A stretch of 64,000 bases of DNA, taken from NCBI RefSeq assembly GCF_900177645.1, contig NZ_FXAO01000010.1, positions 99,162 to 163,161 on the forward strand, in the 5' to 3' direction. A program made the position numbers and the translations under genes. Numbering within the stretch: position 1 is the stretch's first letter; each line of letters starts with the position of its first letter. The stretch is from Arenibacter troitsensis (GTDB lineage: Bacteria > Bacteroidota > Bacteroidia > Flavobacteriales > Flavobacteriaceae). The notes below the pieces were generated by a model. That model ran no database searches. It was not told where the DNA came from and saw only the letters and a program-made list of their open reading frames with translations. Of the stretch, positions 8,869 to 17,625 are shown in pieces.

Positions 8869-9801
8869 TCAATAAATATTGGACCTTTGGGACTTAAGCT
8901 GTTTTTCAAGCTTGATTATTGTGTCTATGTGTTTGTCCGCCAATTTTTTATGTACGGCATCAAAGGGAAGGATAGGATGGCGAACATTGGGGGTATTGTA
9001 AATTCCTTGTCGGTACAATAACCGTTTAAAGAAATGTATGGAAATATCCAAGTGTTGATTGGAAAAGGACAGCACCGGAATAATTTTCCCGAAAAGGGCC
9101 TCGGCATCTTCCGTCCTACCTTCTGTATACAAACGATAGATGCTAGTGTAAATGAAATGCATTCCAGTGGGCATAAAGGCATGTACACCTCTTTGTAGCC
9201 CTTCCATCATCTGGGTAACGGCCCAGCCTCCGCTAATGTTCAATTTCCCTTGGGTAAGTTCTAAAATTCTTGAATATTTGGGACCCGCTGGGACGGTTTC
9301 AATTTTTAGACATTGGAATGCAGCCACTTTTTCAAATAAATCTACTATAAGGTCATCCGAAAGGCCATAACCGGTAGCATCCCAATCTTGTAGCATAATC
9401 ACTTCTGGATCAAGAGCCGCCAATTCCATAAAATGATTCCTGAACTGTTGCTCCTCTACAAAAGGAATCTGCAATAGAACATTCTTACAGCCCAGTTGCA
9501 AATAGGCCTTTAGAAGCTCCTTGCTTTTATTTAGATCCGTTTCCCCTGCACCTCCAATAACTGGGATCCTGTCCCCTACGGTTTCCAATACCGTGGATAG
9601 CATTTCCAATCTTTCCGAATGGGATAATTTATATACTTCCGCGGCCATTGCGGGCACCAATATACCCGCAACTCCGGCCTTTAATGCTTCCTCTACATTG
9701 TTCTTTAGGGCTTTATGGTCAATGGTATCCTCCTTGGTAAAGGGAGTGTTGAGAACGGTAACTATTCCTTTTAGTGGGAAGCGATTTTTTTCGGCCCACA
9801 T
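8869..9801 (-). CDS. Divergent DapA-superfamily protein lacking the canonical tyrosine
   Basis: A second dihydrodipicolinate-synthase-family TIM barrel. I choose ATG at 9801 (MWAEKNRF), one base after the upstream gene's stop, rather than an ATG at 9828 inside that gene; this gives 310 aa. Schiff-base Lys166 in CLKIETVPAGPK is present. The usual MYNxP tyrosine loop reads LQDWDATG, and the GTTGE motif reads AMAAEVYKLS, so proton transfer must differ from DapA and NanA. It lacks an export signal and is cytoplasmic. One base separates it from the GH67/GH20-like gene, which implies translational coupling. It may act on a different 2-oxo acid from its paralogue, or as a dehydratase or isomerase. 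I cannot name the reaction. Confidence 0.85.
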   Translation of the reverse strand: MWAEKNRFPLKGIVTVLNTPFTKEDTIDHKALKNNVEEALKAGVAGILVPAMAAEVYKLSHSERLEMLSTVLETVGDRIPVIGGAGETDLNKSKELLKAYLQLGCKNVLLQIPFVEEQQFRNHFMELAALDPEVIMLQDWDATGYGLSDDLIVDLFEKVAAFQCLKIETVPAGPKYSRILELTQGKLNISGGWAVTQMMEGLQRGVHAFMPTGMHFIYTSIYRLYTEGRTEDAEALFGKIIPVLSFSNQHLDISIHFFKRLLYRQGIYNTPNVRHPILPFDAVHKKLADKHIDTIIKLEKQLKSQRSNIY

Positions 9802-9802
9802 A

Positions 9803-12157
9803 TTATGGTTGTTTAATAAGCCAAACATCGGTTACCCGTGATTGTTTTCTCCAGTTAAGGTGTTCCTCATCTGGTTTATCAAAGCTTATTTTTAATAGAC
9901 CGTCCTTGATCAAATTCTTGGGAAGTGGGAATTCTTTAAACTCCTCAAAACCTTTTTCATATTTGGTAGGTTTTAGGCGTTCTCCATTGGCTCTTAATAG
10001 GGCCTCTCCATAACCGGAAACACGAATTAAATAATCGGAATCGGGATCCAGATCATGGTATTCCAAGGTAGGGGTAAATTGGAACAATTGGGTAGAGAGC
10101 CGCTTTCTGCTTATACCGTCATTTTCCCATAGAAAGTCTATGGCATCATCGGTTTTTGAGGTGACATGCTTGGCATCGGCACTGGAAATATTATCATAAA
10201 AACTGCCTTCTCCGGGAGATTCATAATTTTTAATAAATTCCAATCGCGCAAGCTTGTCAGCTTCCGACTTAAATTCGCCAATTTTATTAAATTCGTCTTC
10301 CAGCCACCATCTATTGTTCAAGGGGTAATCTATAAAGTCCAAAATGGCCCCCCGTTCTGCGCCACGTGCCTGATATTTTTCCACGCTGGTCTGGGCACCT
10401 ATGGATCGAAAAAGTTTTTCGCCATATTCAAAAACCTTTTCCTTGAGGTCTTGGGAAACCAATTCGGTATCGGCCTTTTTTATGTGTTGTAGGGCATCGC
10501 TCATAGCTTTGTCGGCCCCAATGGTATTGGCCTGCGCCAGTATTTCATATGCTTCGTCCTCCAGCCTCTTTTCATAGGCAAGTCGGTCCTGAATATAAGC
10601 GTCGTAATAGGCCCGCATAATTAATTGCTGCCACCTCCAATTATTTGCCAGATCGGGGTTGTTTTCTTCCAAGCCTTTCCACAAGGCCAAGGTCTCTTTT
10701 ATGGAATTATTTTCCAAAATGGGTCCATCCCAATTTTTTTCCAAATTAAATATGCCTTGGGCCGCTTCTTCTGCCACCTTAGGGCCAAAGAAGAATTGGG
10801 TGTATTCTTGGATGATGGTTTTGGGATCTTTCTTGGAATCCCAACCCAATTGGCTCCATAATACTTTATTAACGTCGTCATGTGAACCATCGGAATAGGT
10901 AATAAATCCATCGGTATATTTGGTATCCCTGTTAAAAAGTTGGGTGTACATAAGTGGTTGTGGATTGATAGGTTCCCTCCCCAAGGTCAATGCATAGGCC
11001 TGATCCCAGTTATCTACTGGATAATGACATCTAACCGTATGGGTTATGTCCGGATAAAAACGGTGCAGATATTTTTTCGGCAACATTTCGCGCTCCAGGT
11101 CAATAGGAGGACTACTAGGTCCGTAAACCACACCTTTAAGCCAATCCGGACTTTCCTTGTCTAGGTAATTAAAAAAATAGTCTACTTTTTCCTTATTAAA
11201 ACCTTGTAATGAAACCCATATACCGGCATTTGGATGGTATTTGTGCAGTATTTCCGATAAGTCGTTTAAATAAGGTATGAGCTGGGCAGGATGGTTTTCC
11301 CCTGGATCTCCGCCCGGAACAAACACTCCGTCCAATCTTGGACATTTTGCATAGAAGGCCTCCTGTTCTGCAAGTCCGTCCGCATGCGCATTTTTTATGG
11401 TCAGGTCATGCGGTGCCGGTGTCCAGACCCAATAATCGGCATCGTACTTCTGGCAAATTTTACTTAGTTCCACTTCCATTATCTGGGGATCTATCTTAAA
11501 GTGGGGACTGGAATTTGCTTCCTGAAATGGAATATTTTCAAAACTGTTGGCTCCAAAAAGCACTTGTTCCCTAAAATGCTGATCAAACTGCTCCACTGTC
11601 CAAGCGTCCCAGGAATTGGCAGTATTCCTGTAGCCGAATTGGTGTCCGCGAAGCGCATATTCCGGGGCTTCGGAATAATCAATGTTAGGGCTAAGTGTTA
11701 TTTGGCTCTTACTCATTTTAGCGGTTCGCAATAGTTTGCCAATGCCATAAAGGATGCCCCTTTCGTCTGCCCCTATGATCCATAAAGTGTTCTTGTCCCC
11801 TTCATGGACATGGAAAAGGCGATAGCCTTCTTTTTTTAATTCGGAGGCATTATCGGCCTCAGGTGCGGGTACTTTTGCTCCGAACAATTCCTTTTCATGG
11901 GCCAGGGCCAAGGCAATGGTAATATTGGAATCCCAATTTTGGTTTAATCCTAATTGAAGATCGGTTCGTTTTTTAATTTCTTCGATTAGGATGTTAGCCG
12001 CTGTTTCTTGGATCGGAGATTTAATTTGAGCCGAGATCACAATGTTTGCTTGGGAAAGGTCCAAGGTTTTAGGTTGTTCCTTTTCGCAAGACAGCATACA
12101 GCCAATACCAATCAGTAGCAGCCAAAATCTTAATTGTCTTTTCATCTTGTGCGACAT
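9803..12157 (-). CDS. GH67/GH20-like secreted glycosidase lipoprotein
   Basis: The open frame begins at 12211, but a start at 12157 avoids overlap with the upstream gene and gives a clean lipoprotein signal (Cys24 in lipobox CMLSC); the protein is then 784 aa. Residues about 30-150 look like the alpha/beta domain that precedes the barrel in GH20 and GH67 enzymes (IGADERGILYGIGKLLR). The following PEYALRGHQFGYRNTAN starts a TIM-barrel region. A helical region and a C-terminal beta domain (about 660-780) follow. The placement suggests removal of a uronic-acid or hexosamine residue from a glycan at the cell surface. I cannot locate the catalytic pair with confidence, so activity is unproven. It is co-transcribed with two DapA-like lyases. 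Confidence 0.6.
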   Translation of the reverse strand: MSHKMKRQLRFWLLLIGIGCMLSCEKEQPKTLDLSQANIVISAQIKSPIQETAANILIEEIKKRTDLQLGLNQNWDSNITIALALAHEKELFGAKVPAPEADNASELKKEGYRLFHVHEGDKNTLWIIGADERGILYGIGKLLRTAKMSKSQITLSPNIDYSEAPEYALRGHQFGYRNTANSWDAWTVEQFDQHFREQVLFGANSFENIPFQEANSSPHFKIDPQIMEVELSKICQKYDADYWVWTPAPHDLTIKNAHADGLAEQEAFYAKCPRLDGVFVPGGDPGENHPAQLIPYLNDLSEILHKYHPNAGIWVSLQGFNKEKVDYFFNYLDKESPDWLKGVVYGPSSPPIDLEREMLPKKYLHRFYPDITHTVRCHYPVDNWDQAYALTLGREPINPQPLMYTQLFNRDTKYTDGFITYSDGSHDDVNKVLWSQLGWDSKKDPKTIIQEYTQFFFGPKVAEEAAQGIFNLEKNWDGPILENNSIKETLALWKGLEENNPDLANNWRWQQLIMRAYYDAYIQDRLAYEKRLEDEAYEILAQANTIGADKAMSDALQHIKKADTELVSQDLKEKVFEYGEKLFRSIGAQTSVEKYQARGAERGAILDFIDYPLNNRWWLEDEFNKIGEFKSEADKLARLEFIKNYESPGEGSFYDNISSADAKHVTSKTDDAIDFLWENDGISRKRLSTQLFQFTPTLEYHDLDPDSDYLIRVSGYGEALLRANGERLKPTKYEKGFEEFKEFPLPKNLIKDGLLKISFDKPDEEHLNWRKQSRVTDVWLIKQP

Positions 12158-12189
12158 TTTTATTATAATTCTTTTATCAGGGCATTGGA

Positions 12190-12885
12190 TTAATCTATGT
12201 CCTTTACACATCGTATTCCCACAGGGTAAACGTGTATTTTTTCCGGTAACACATAATAGCGTTGTGAGGTACGAATAAAGGAGTGGTTGTTAAAATTGGA
12301 TCCGCCCCGCATTACCTTGTAGGTTTCGCCATATTGTTCCATAGGCACCTCGTTGCCAGGGTAGGGTTTATACCAGTCCGATGTCCATTCCCACACACTC
12401 CCGGCCATATCATAGCAACCGTATGGACTAGCAGGTTTGGCAATGGAAGTTCCACGGGTTTCTTTTTGGTCCCACACCACATAAGTGTTGTCATAGGTAT
12501 CTCCCCAAGGAAATACGCGGCCGTCTATACCGCGGGCCGCCTTTTCCCATTCTTTTTCCGTAGGCAAACGTTTACCTGCCCATTTAGCATAGGCATTGGC
12601 CATAGACCATGTTACCACCGCGGCATTGTTCTTTTTTTCCGGAGGAAATTTAAAAGTAGGATCAAATTTGGCAAACTCCGTATTGCTCACCTCGTATTGG
12701 TCTATAAAGTATGCTTTTGTACTTGCAATTTGTTGAGGCCGTTCGTCCGGATCGCCATAGGTACTGCCCATAATGAATTCGCCGGCGGGAACATAAACCA
12801 TTCCCTCGGGAGGTGTTGGCGTTTCTTGCCCTATTAGATAAAGAATATGTACAAAAAAAGTTAGGAGTGTTAAATAAGATTTCAT
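12190..12885 (-). CDS. FGE/SUMF1-fold secreted protein without catalytic cysteines
   Basis: Formylglycine-generating-enzyme-sulfatase fold, seen from MVYVPAGEFIMGS, EVSNTEFAKF, RLPTEKEWEKAARG, FPWGD, DMAGSVWEWTSDWY and VMRGGSNF. The frame opens at 12912, but ATG 12885 gives a typical Sec signal peptide (MKSYLTLLTFFVHILYLIGQ), so 231 aa. The C-terminal segment after RGGSN has no Cys pair of the kind that binds copper in true FGE; it reads NNHSFIRTSQRYYV. It is therefore more likely a non-FGE member, perhaps a binding or structural domain, or an ergothioneine-type or other fold relative. No sulfatase gene is seen in this window. It is sandwiched between two secreted genes of the same operon. 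Confidence 0.85.
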   Translation of the reverse strand: MKSYLTLLTFFVHILYLIGQETPTPPEGMVYVPAGEFIMGSTYGDPDERPQQIASTKAYFIDQYEVSNTEFAKFDPTFKFPPEKKNNAAVVTWSMANAYAKWAGKRLPTEKEWEKAARGIDGRVFPWGDTYDNTYVVWDQKETRGTSIAKPASPYGCYDMAGSVWEWTSDWYKPYPGNEVPMEQYGETYKVMRGGSNFNNHSFIRTSQRYYVLPEKIHVYPVGIRCVKDID

Positions 12886-12905
12886 GCGCTTCCTATTATT
12901 TGTGA

Positions 12906-14126
12906 TTACCATTTTTCATCAATAATTCCGTAGTACCTGCCAAACCAATAATTTCGGATCATGGCCGCGGCAGTTTGCTCTTCCTCAGAACGAACCAATT
13001 TAAAACTACCATCTTTTTGGGGGATTTTGAATTCCCTGGTATTGCGTTCAAATCCCCACATGTCCTTAATGCCCTGCTTTTTCTCTTCGGTAAAAATGTC
13101 TTCCCCTGTCAGGACCTTATAGACCATTAAAAACCAGATATTGCTTTCCCAAGTAAATTCCAAATCCTTCCAATCGTACCAATGTCGGTTTAGGTTCATT
13201 CGGTATTTGTTGAGTAGATTGGGATCGGTCTCTAAACGCATAATCATATAGAGGGAACGGGCCGCGTGGTAGTCGTCCCCTACATTCCGCCATTCTTTAG
13301 GGAATATTATTTTGGAATTAATCTGGTGGTCGTCATAATGATAGCGGTCTATAAGCATGTGGTAGGCGGCATTGTACCGTTCCTTTCCCGTAATATGATG
13401 GGTTACCTTAAGCGCGGCCAACATTTCCAATGAGTTGAGTTCTTGGTGCGGAAGGTTGGGGCAAAAGTTGCCCCATAAGGTCATTTTTCCATCTAGATCC
13501 GTAAGTTTAAAATTGTTGTCCACTACCCGCCCTATAAATCTATCCAGGAGGCCTGCTGCTTTCTTCTTATACTCGTCATCCGCACATAGTTCCCAAAAAG
13601 TTCCCACACCATAGAAGATGGAAGTAAACTTATCGGCGCTTAAATCGCCCAGCCATCGGTAACCGGGCATGGAGGACGATTGGTGCCATTCATGGTACCA
13701 AAAAACTTCTTCGTGCCAAAGGGGTTCGTTGGTCCTATTGAAACTGCGGGCCACCAATCCTTCAACACCGGTTACTTTTTCCAGTTTTAATACAGCCTCG
13801 AAGATGTCATTGGCTATTTTCCTGTCCTTTGGGTCTCCGGTAATAGCGTACTTATGGGAGTAGGCAGCCAGCATTTCGGAAGTAGGGTCAAGGCAATCGG
13901 CCTGGGAGCCTATAATGGGTCGCTCCAGTCCTGCAGGGGGGAAAATGACGTGTTGCATGATGGCGCCTTCGTTCCAATGGTTTCCAAGCATCAATCGGTC
14001 AAACATTTCCACCTTTTTGTACAGAGGGTCTGTTTTTTTTGGAAATTCATTTACTTTTTGGGCAAGCAGGCCATGGTTTATAAAAATGAAAACCGAAACC
14101 AAGGGCAATAAAGAATATTTAAACAT
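12906..14126 (-). CDS. Secreted protein with predicted (alpha/alpha) barrel, unknown function
   Basis: 406 aa with a Sec signal peptide (about residues 1-22, ending LLAQ). The rest is helical and rich in Trp, Tyr and His, with repeating helix-hairpin character (PTSEMLAAYSHKYAITGD, LNSLEMLAALKVTHHITGKERYNAAYHM), as in six-hairpin glycosidases, lyases and epimerases. I do not recognise a named family. Acidic and aromatic clusters such as WHEEVFWYHEWHQSSS could line an active site. It is the first gene of the minus-strand run and overlaps or abuts the FGE-fold gene, so it most likely works on the same extracellular glycan as the GH67/GH20-like lipoprotein. Function is not assigned. Confidence 0.75.
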   Translation of the reverse strand: MFKYSLLPLVSVFIFINHGLLAQKVNEFPKKTDPLYKKVEMFDRLMLGNHWNEGAIMQHVIFPPAGLERPIIGSQADCLDPTSEMLAAYSHKYAITGDPKDRKIANDIFEAVLKLEKVTGVEGLVARSFNRTNEPLWHEEVFWYHEWHQSSSMPGYRWLGDLSADKFTSIFYGVGTFWELCADDEYKKKAAGLLDRFIGRVVDNNFKLTDLDGKMTLWGNFCPNLPHQELNSLEMLAALKVTHHITGKERYNAAYHMLIDRYHYDDHQINSKIIFPKEWRNVGDDYHAARSLYMIMRLETDPNLLNKYRMNLNRHWYDWKDLEFTWESNIWFLMVYKVLTGEDIFTEEKKQGIKDMWGFERNTREFKIPQKDGSFKLVRSEEEQTAAAMIRNYWFGRYYGIIDEKW

Positions 14127-14677
14127 GGCTAGTTCTTATTTGTGAGTATTTAAGTTTTGGTCTTAATTGATTTTATCTTGAATTCCGTTCGGCCCTCTAA
14201 TCCCTTGGTTGTTCACAAATAAGGGGCATTGAGCGCATTTAATCTTTTCTCATTCCATTAATGCAATAATATTAACTCATTTTAATCAATTAAACCAATT
14301 AAATATTAGTTTAGGTTAAAATATAATGTATATTAAGTAATATATATTATATGACAATTGCAAAGTGTACTTCTGATAATCCTAGGACTGTGGAACTATG
14401 GGAATCTCGGCTTCTTTTTGGAGTTTATATTTTGAACTCTTTTGTTGTTCTCCGGAGGTTTTTTTGGTTTTAAACTCTCTGTAAGTTAATGTATTAAGAA
14501 TGGCATATTTTTGATGGAAAAGGCCAAGTGTAACAAAAGTTGCTGTGGACATTAATTACCTGTCCTATCTTTACACTATAAATGTTTTGGTTGGTTGTTT
14601 AAGGAAACGGTCATTGTAAAAGATGGCGGTTTCCTTTTTTAAACAACTACCTTGGAATAACTCAAAAAATAATTATT
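14127..14677. other. 551-base divergent intergenic region
   Basis: An A/T-rich gap between a minus-strand operon start and the plus-strand rhodanese gene. It contains a TATTTTTG box at 14506-14513 matching the flavobacterial -7 consensus TAnnTTTG, but without a TTG element at the right distance. A hairpin with a T tract lies at 14601-14640. I see no ORF, tRNA or repeat family. A promoter for the minus operon must lie here, but none stands out. Confidence 0.6.
14601..14640 (+). terminator. Hairpin plus T tract in the rhodanese leader
   Basis: AAGGAAAC (14601-14608) pairs with GTTTCCTT (14629-14636) around a 20-base loop and runs straight into a T tract ending at 14640. It lies 38 bases before the rhodanese ATG. 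It could be an attenuator in the leader or the end of a small transcript started near 14513. The stem is only eight pairs with modest GC, so confidence is low. Confidence 0.35.
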
Positions 14678-15022
14678 ATGTCTATTTTTAGTACACTTTT
14701 CGGAACAGGCAAAGAGAAATCGGATAAAATTGAAGTTTTGAATCAAGCCGATTTTGCGGCTGCCATAAAGGATAAAAAGGTGCAACTTATAGATGTCCGT
14801 ACGCCTGGTGAATATGGCAATGGGCATATAAAAAATGCAGTAAACGTCGATTTTTTTAATGCAGCAGGGTTTGAAAGATACTGTGAAAAAATGTCCAAAG
14901 ACAAGCCCGTGTACCTATATTGTCGTTCGGGTGCCAGGAGTAGGGGGGCAGCTCGTAAATTAATCGGCATGGGTTTTGAAAAAGTAGTTGACCTGAAAGG
15001 CGGCTACATGTCTTGGAGATAA
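14678..15022 (+). CDS. Single-domain rhodanese-like sulfurtransferase
   Basis: 114 aa, a single rhodanese homology domain (about residues 18-114) with no signal peptide. The active-site loop is C82-RSGARS, the form typical of small GlpE/PspE-type sulfurtransferases, preceded by LIDVRTPGEYGNGHIKNAVNVD. It transfers a sulfane sulfur between thiol acceptors. Downstream lie an HMA-domain protein and a diheme cytochrome in the same direction, and a DUF2892 protein (a domain often fused to rhodanese) is at 26651. A role in sulfur or metal stress is plausible but inferred. The start ATG 14678 follows an A-rich leader. Confidence 0.93.
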   Translation: MSIFSTLFGTGKEKSDKIEVLNQADFAAAIKDKKVQLIDVRTPGEYGNGHIKNAVNVDFFNAAGFERYCEKMSKDKPVYLYCRSGARSRGAARKLIGMGFEKVVDLKGGYMSWR

Positions 15023-15067
15023 TTTGGCAACTAATGGCAATTTATAAATTAGCCTTAAATAAAGACT

Positions 15068-15340
15068 ATGAAATTTTCTCTAGTTGTCCAAAATATTAAA
15101 TGTGGAGGTTGTGCTAAAACAATTAGCACCAAATTATCGGAATTGGAGAATATTAAAGAGGTTTTGGTGAATGTAAATTCCGGAACAATATCTTTTGAAT
15201 CCAAGAACGTTGAGTCCACCCAAAGGCTAAGGGATTCTCTTAAAGCTTTGGGCTATCCTACGGCCGATGCCAAAAACGGCTTGGGAGATAAGGCCAAATC
15301 CTTTCTAAGCTGTGATTCGGGAAGGATAATGCAGGAATAA
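15068..15340 (+). CDS. HMA-domain metal-binding protein
   Basis: 90 aa, with a heavy-metal-associated ferredoxin-like fold. The metal motif is IKCGGCAKT (Cys12 and Cys15), in the usual loop 1 position, followed by ELENIKEVLVNVNSGTISFE and LKALGYPTADA, all standard HMA strand and helix positions. Ordinary copper chaperones are about 70 aa; this one has a roughly 20-residue C-terminal tail with one more Cys (residue 81). Met, usual two residues before the first Cys, is replaced by Ile-Lys. It likely carries or senses Cu+ or another soft metal in the cytoplasm. It lies 45 bases after the rhodanese and 19 before the cytochrome, a probable operon. Confidence 0.88.
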   Translation: MKFSLVVQNIKCGGCAKTISTKLSELENIKEVLVNVNSGTISFESKNVESTQRLRDSLKALGYPTADAKNGLGDKAKSFLSCDSGRIMQE

Positions 15341-15359
15341 ATCCAAAAATAGTAGCTTT

Positions 15360-16382
15360 ATGAAGTATCTATCTTACTTTACAATCCTTTTAATGACCCT
15401 GCTAAGCTGTAAGGAGGCTAAAAATGCGGAAACGAAACCGGTGGAAACAAAACTAGAAAGCGCCTCTGCTGATCAGGAAAAGATACATCCTGGTAAAAAG
15501 ATAATTGAGACAGAGTGCTATTTATGTCATAATCCTAAGGCATCGGAAGTCAGTATGATTGCGCCTCCCATGGTGGCTATTAAGAAACACTATATAGATT
15601 CAACTACTACCAAGGAACAATTCATAAAAGCTATGGTGGACTGGATTAATGATCCACAGGAAGAAAAATCCAAAATGCCCGGCGCACTAAATCGATTTGG
15701 GATAATGCCCTATCAACCCTACCCCGAAGCAACCATTGGCCTAATTGCCGAATATATGTACGATTATGAAATTGCACAGCCAGAATGGTTTGATGATCAT
15801 TTTCAGAGGGAGCATGCTGGAAGAATGGGCAAAGGAAAAGGAATGGGAATGGGCAAAGGAATGGGCCCAGGTTCCAAACATAGAGTACAGACGGATTATG
15901 GGGATATAGGACTTGGTTATGCCTTGGCCACAAAAGCTGCGTTGGGAAAAAATTTAATGAAGGCCATACAGGAAAAAGGAACGGATGGGGCGGTAGCATT
16001 CTGTAACCTCCGGGCCATAGAATTAACGGATAGTATTTCTGTTATGAACAATGCCCAGATCAAGCGGGTATCCGATAAACCTAGAAATCCACTTAACAAG
16101 GCCAACAAAGAGGAACTGGGATATATTGCTACTTTTATGGAGCAGGTTGCCGCTGGTATCGAAATAGATCCGGTAGTAGTTCCTGATAACGAAGAAGTTA
16201 CGGTATATTATCCTATTACTACAAACGCCATGTGCCTCCAATGCCATGGAAAACCCAACGAACAGGTTAAGCCTACTACGCTGGCCACTCTAAGAAAATT
16301 ATACCCGGAAGATAAGGCCGTTGGCTATAACGTAAATGAGGTCCGTGGAATATGGACTGTGGTTTTTGACAAAAACAAGTAG
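15360..16382 (+). CDS. Diheme cytochrome lipoprotein: cytochrome c plus DUF3365
   Basis: 340-aa lipoprotein (lipobox TLLSC, Cys17). The N-terminal half has a class I cytochrome c heme site C53-YL-C56-H57. The C-terminal half matches the DUF3365 (Tll0287-like) heme domain, with its heme site C292-LQ-C295-H296 near the end, preceded by VAFCNLRAIELTDS and IKRVSDKPRNPLNKAN. The domains are joined by a Gly/Met/Lys-rich linker at about residues 156-172. It is probably a periplasmic electron carrier or redox sensor. The preceding rhodanese and HMA genes suggest sulfur or metal redox chemistry, but the partner is unknown. Confidence 0.87.
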   Translation: MKYLSYFTILLMTLLSCKEAKNAETKPVETKLESASADQEKIHPGKKIIETECYLCHNPKASEVSMIAPPMVAIKKHYIDSTTTKEQFIKAMVDWINDPQEEKSKMPGALNRFGIMPYQPYPEATIGLIAEYMYDYEIAQPEWFDDHFQREHAGRMGKGKGMGMGKGMGPGSKHRVQTDYGDIGLGYALATKAALGKNLMKAIQEKGTDGAVAFCNLRAIELTDSISVMNNAQIKRVSDKPRNPLNKANKEELGYIATFMEQVAAGIEIDPVVVPDNEEVTVYYPITTNAMCLQCHGKPNEQVKPTTLATLRKLYPEDKAVGYNVNEVRGIWTVVFDKNK

Positions 16383-16585
16383 TAGTTCTTCTTTTGCAAT
16401 GGAGAGTATGCCCAGTGCCACCAAGTTATATTGGTTTTTAACCTGATCAATTATTATGCAGATTTTATGAGCATGGTCATGCTAAATAGAGCTGATATTT
16501 CGGATATTTATACAAAATTGGCATAAACCTGGGTATTCTATTTAATAGAACGTATAGGCACCTATTGGTTATAAAAAATTAGCTA

Positions 16586-17326
16586 GTGGAAAATAACCAC
16601 AATAACAACCATTTACAACCGGAAGAATCACGTTTTCTAAGTGGGCCACGTTCCAGGTTTAAAGAACTGCTATTCACCTTTAGGGTTCAATACAGCTTCA
16701 TCCGGGCTTTTCGGAAAATGCACTTTATAGGTCCCTGCGTAACGGTTTTTGGATCGGCCAGATTTGACGTTACCAATCCATTTTACAAGAAGGCAGAAGA
16801 GGTAGGTGCTGCCTTGGCCAATATGGGCTTTACGGTGATGACGGGCGGAGGTCCAGGTATTATGGAAGCTGCCAATAAAGGCGCTTATGAAGCGGGTGGT
16901 TATTCTGTAGGATGTAATATCATCTTACCCTTTGAACAAAAACCAAACCCCTATCTGCACAAATGGATCAACATAAGATATTTTTTTGTTCGGAAGTTCC
17001 TTTTGATAAAATACTCCTACGCCTTCGTGGTTATGCCTGGGGGTATGGGCACCTTGGATGAGCTTTTCGAATCCATTACTTTGATTCAAACGAAGATGAT
17101 CCAAAATTTTCCAGTGGTCATTTTCGGATCCGAATACCATAAAGAGCTTTGTGAACACATTAGGATTATGGCGGAGAATGAAAGTATAAGCCCAAAAGAC
17201 ATGGAGTTGTTGTTCGTAACCGACTCTGTTGAGGAGATGGCTGCGCACATAAAGACCCATGCTATTGAAAGGTTTAAATTGGTTAAAAAACCTCAAAGGC
17301 CTAATTGGTGGTTTGGTGAAGAATAA
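16586..17326 (+). CDS. LOG-family (TIGR00730) nucleotide-processing protein
   Basis: 246-aa Rossmann-fold protein with the two LOG signatures: MTGGGPGIMEAANKGA and VMPGGMGTLDELFE (the PGGxGTxxE motif). Relatives are cytokinin-activating phosphoribohydrolases that split nucleoside 5'-monophosphates to free base and ribose 5-phosphate; bacterial members such as PpnN act on purine nucleotides. The start is GTG at 16586, since no ATG precedes the conserved N-terminal helix. It is longer than plant LOG (about 215 aa), having an N-terminal extension like many Bacteroidota members. No functional link to neighbours is evident; it looks like a separate transcription unit. Confidence 0.92.
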   Translation: MENNHNNNHLQPEESRFLSGPRSRFKELLFTFRVQYSFIRAFRKMHFIGPCVTVFGSARFDVTNPFYKKAEEVGAALANMGFTVMTGGGPGIMEAANKGAYEAGGYSVGCNIILPFEQKPNPYLHKWINIRYFFVRKFLLIKYSYAFVVMPGGMGTLDELFESITLIQTKMIQNFPVVIFGSEYHKELCEHIRIMAENESISPKDMELLFVTDSVEEMAAHIKTHAIERFKLVKKPQRPNWWFGEE

Positions 17327-17625
17327 GGAGGCTCCTCATTTTGTATAATCCTAAAACTATTGGATACTTCTCAGCTAATTATAGCCAGTTTAAACATTGC
17401 TAAAAATTACGAAGACTATTCAATGGTAACCTAAAGGCGGTTCTAATCCAGGCTAGAAAATTGGACACCCTGAATTTCAACTTATCCCCAATTGAAATTT
17501 AGAACACCCTCCAAAGTAAATTTATTCTTCCTTGATGTGTCAAAACTCATGGCCTGTGTAACTTAAGTGGCTGTTTAGGTGTTTAATATGTTGGAAATTG
17601 CTTATGTAACGTAAAACTATTAGCA

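Noticed and set aside
12283..12837. A 184-codon plus-strand frame inside the FGE-fold gene
   Set aside because: It is antisense to a gene with clear family motifs, has no recognisable domain and no leader; it arises from codon bias of the real gene.
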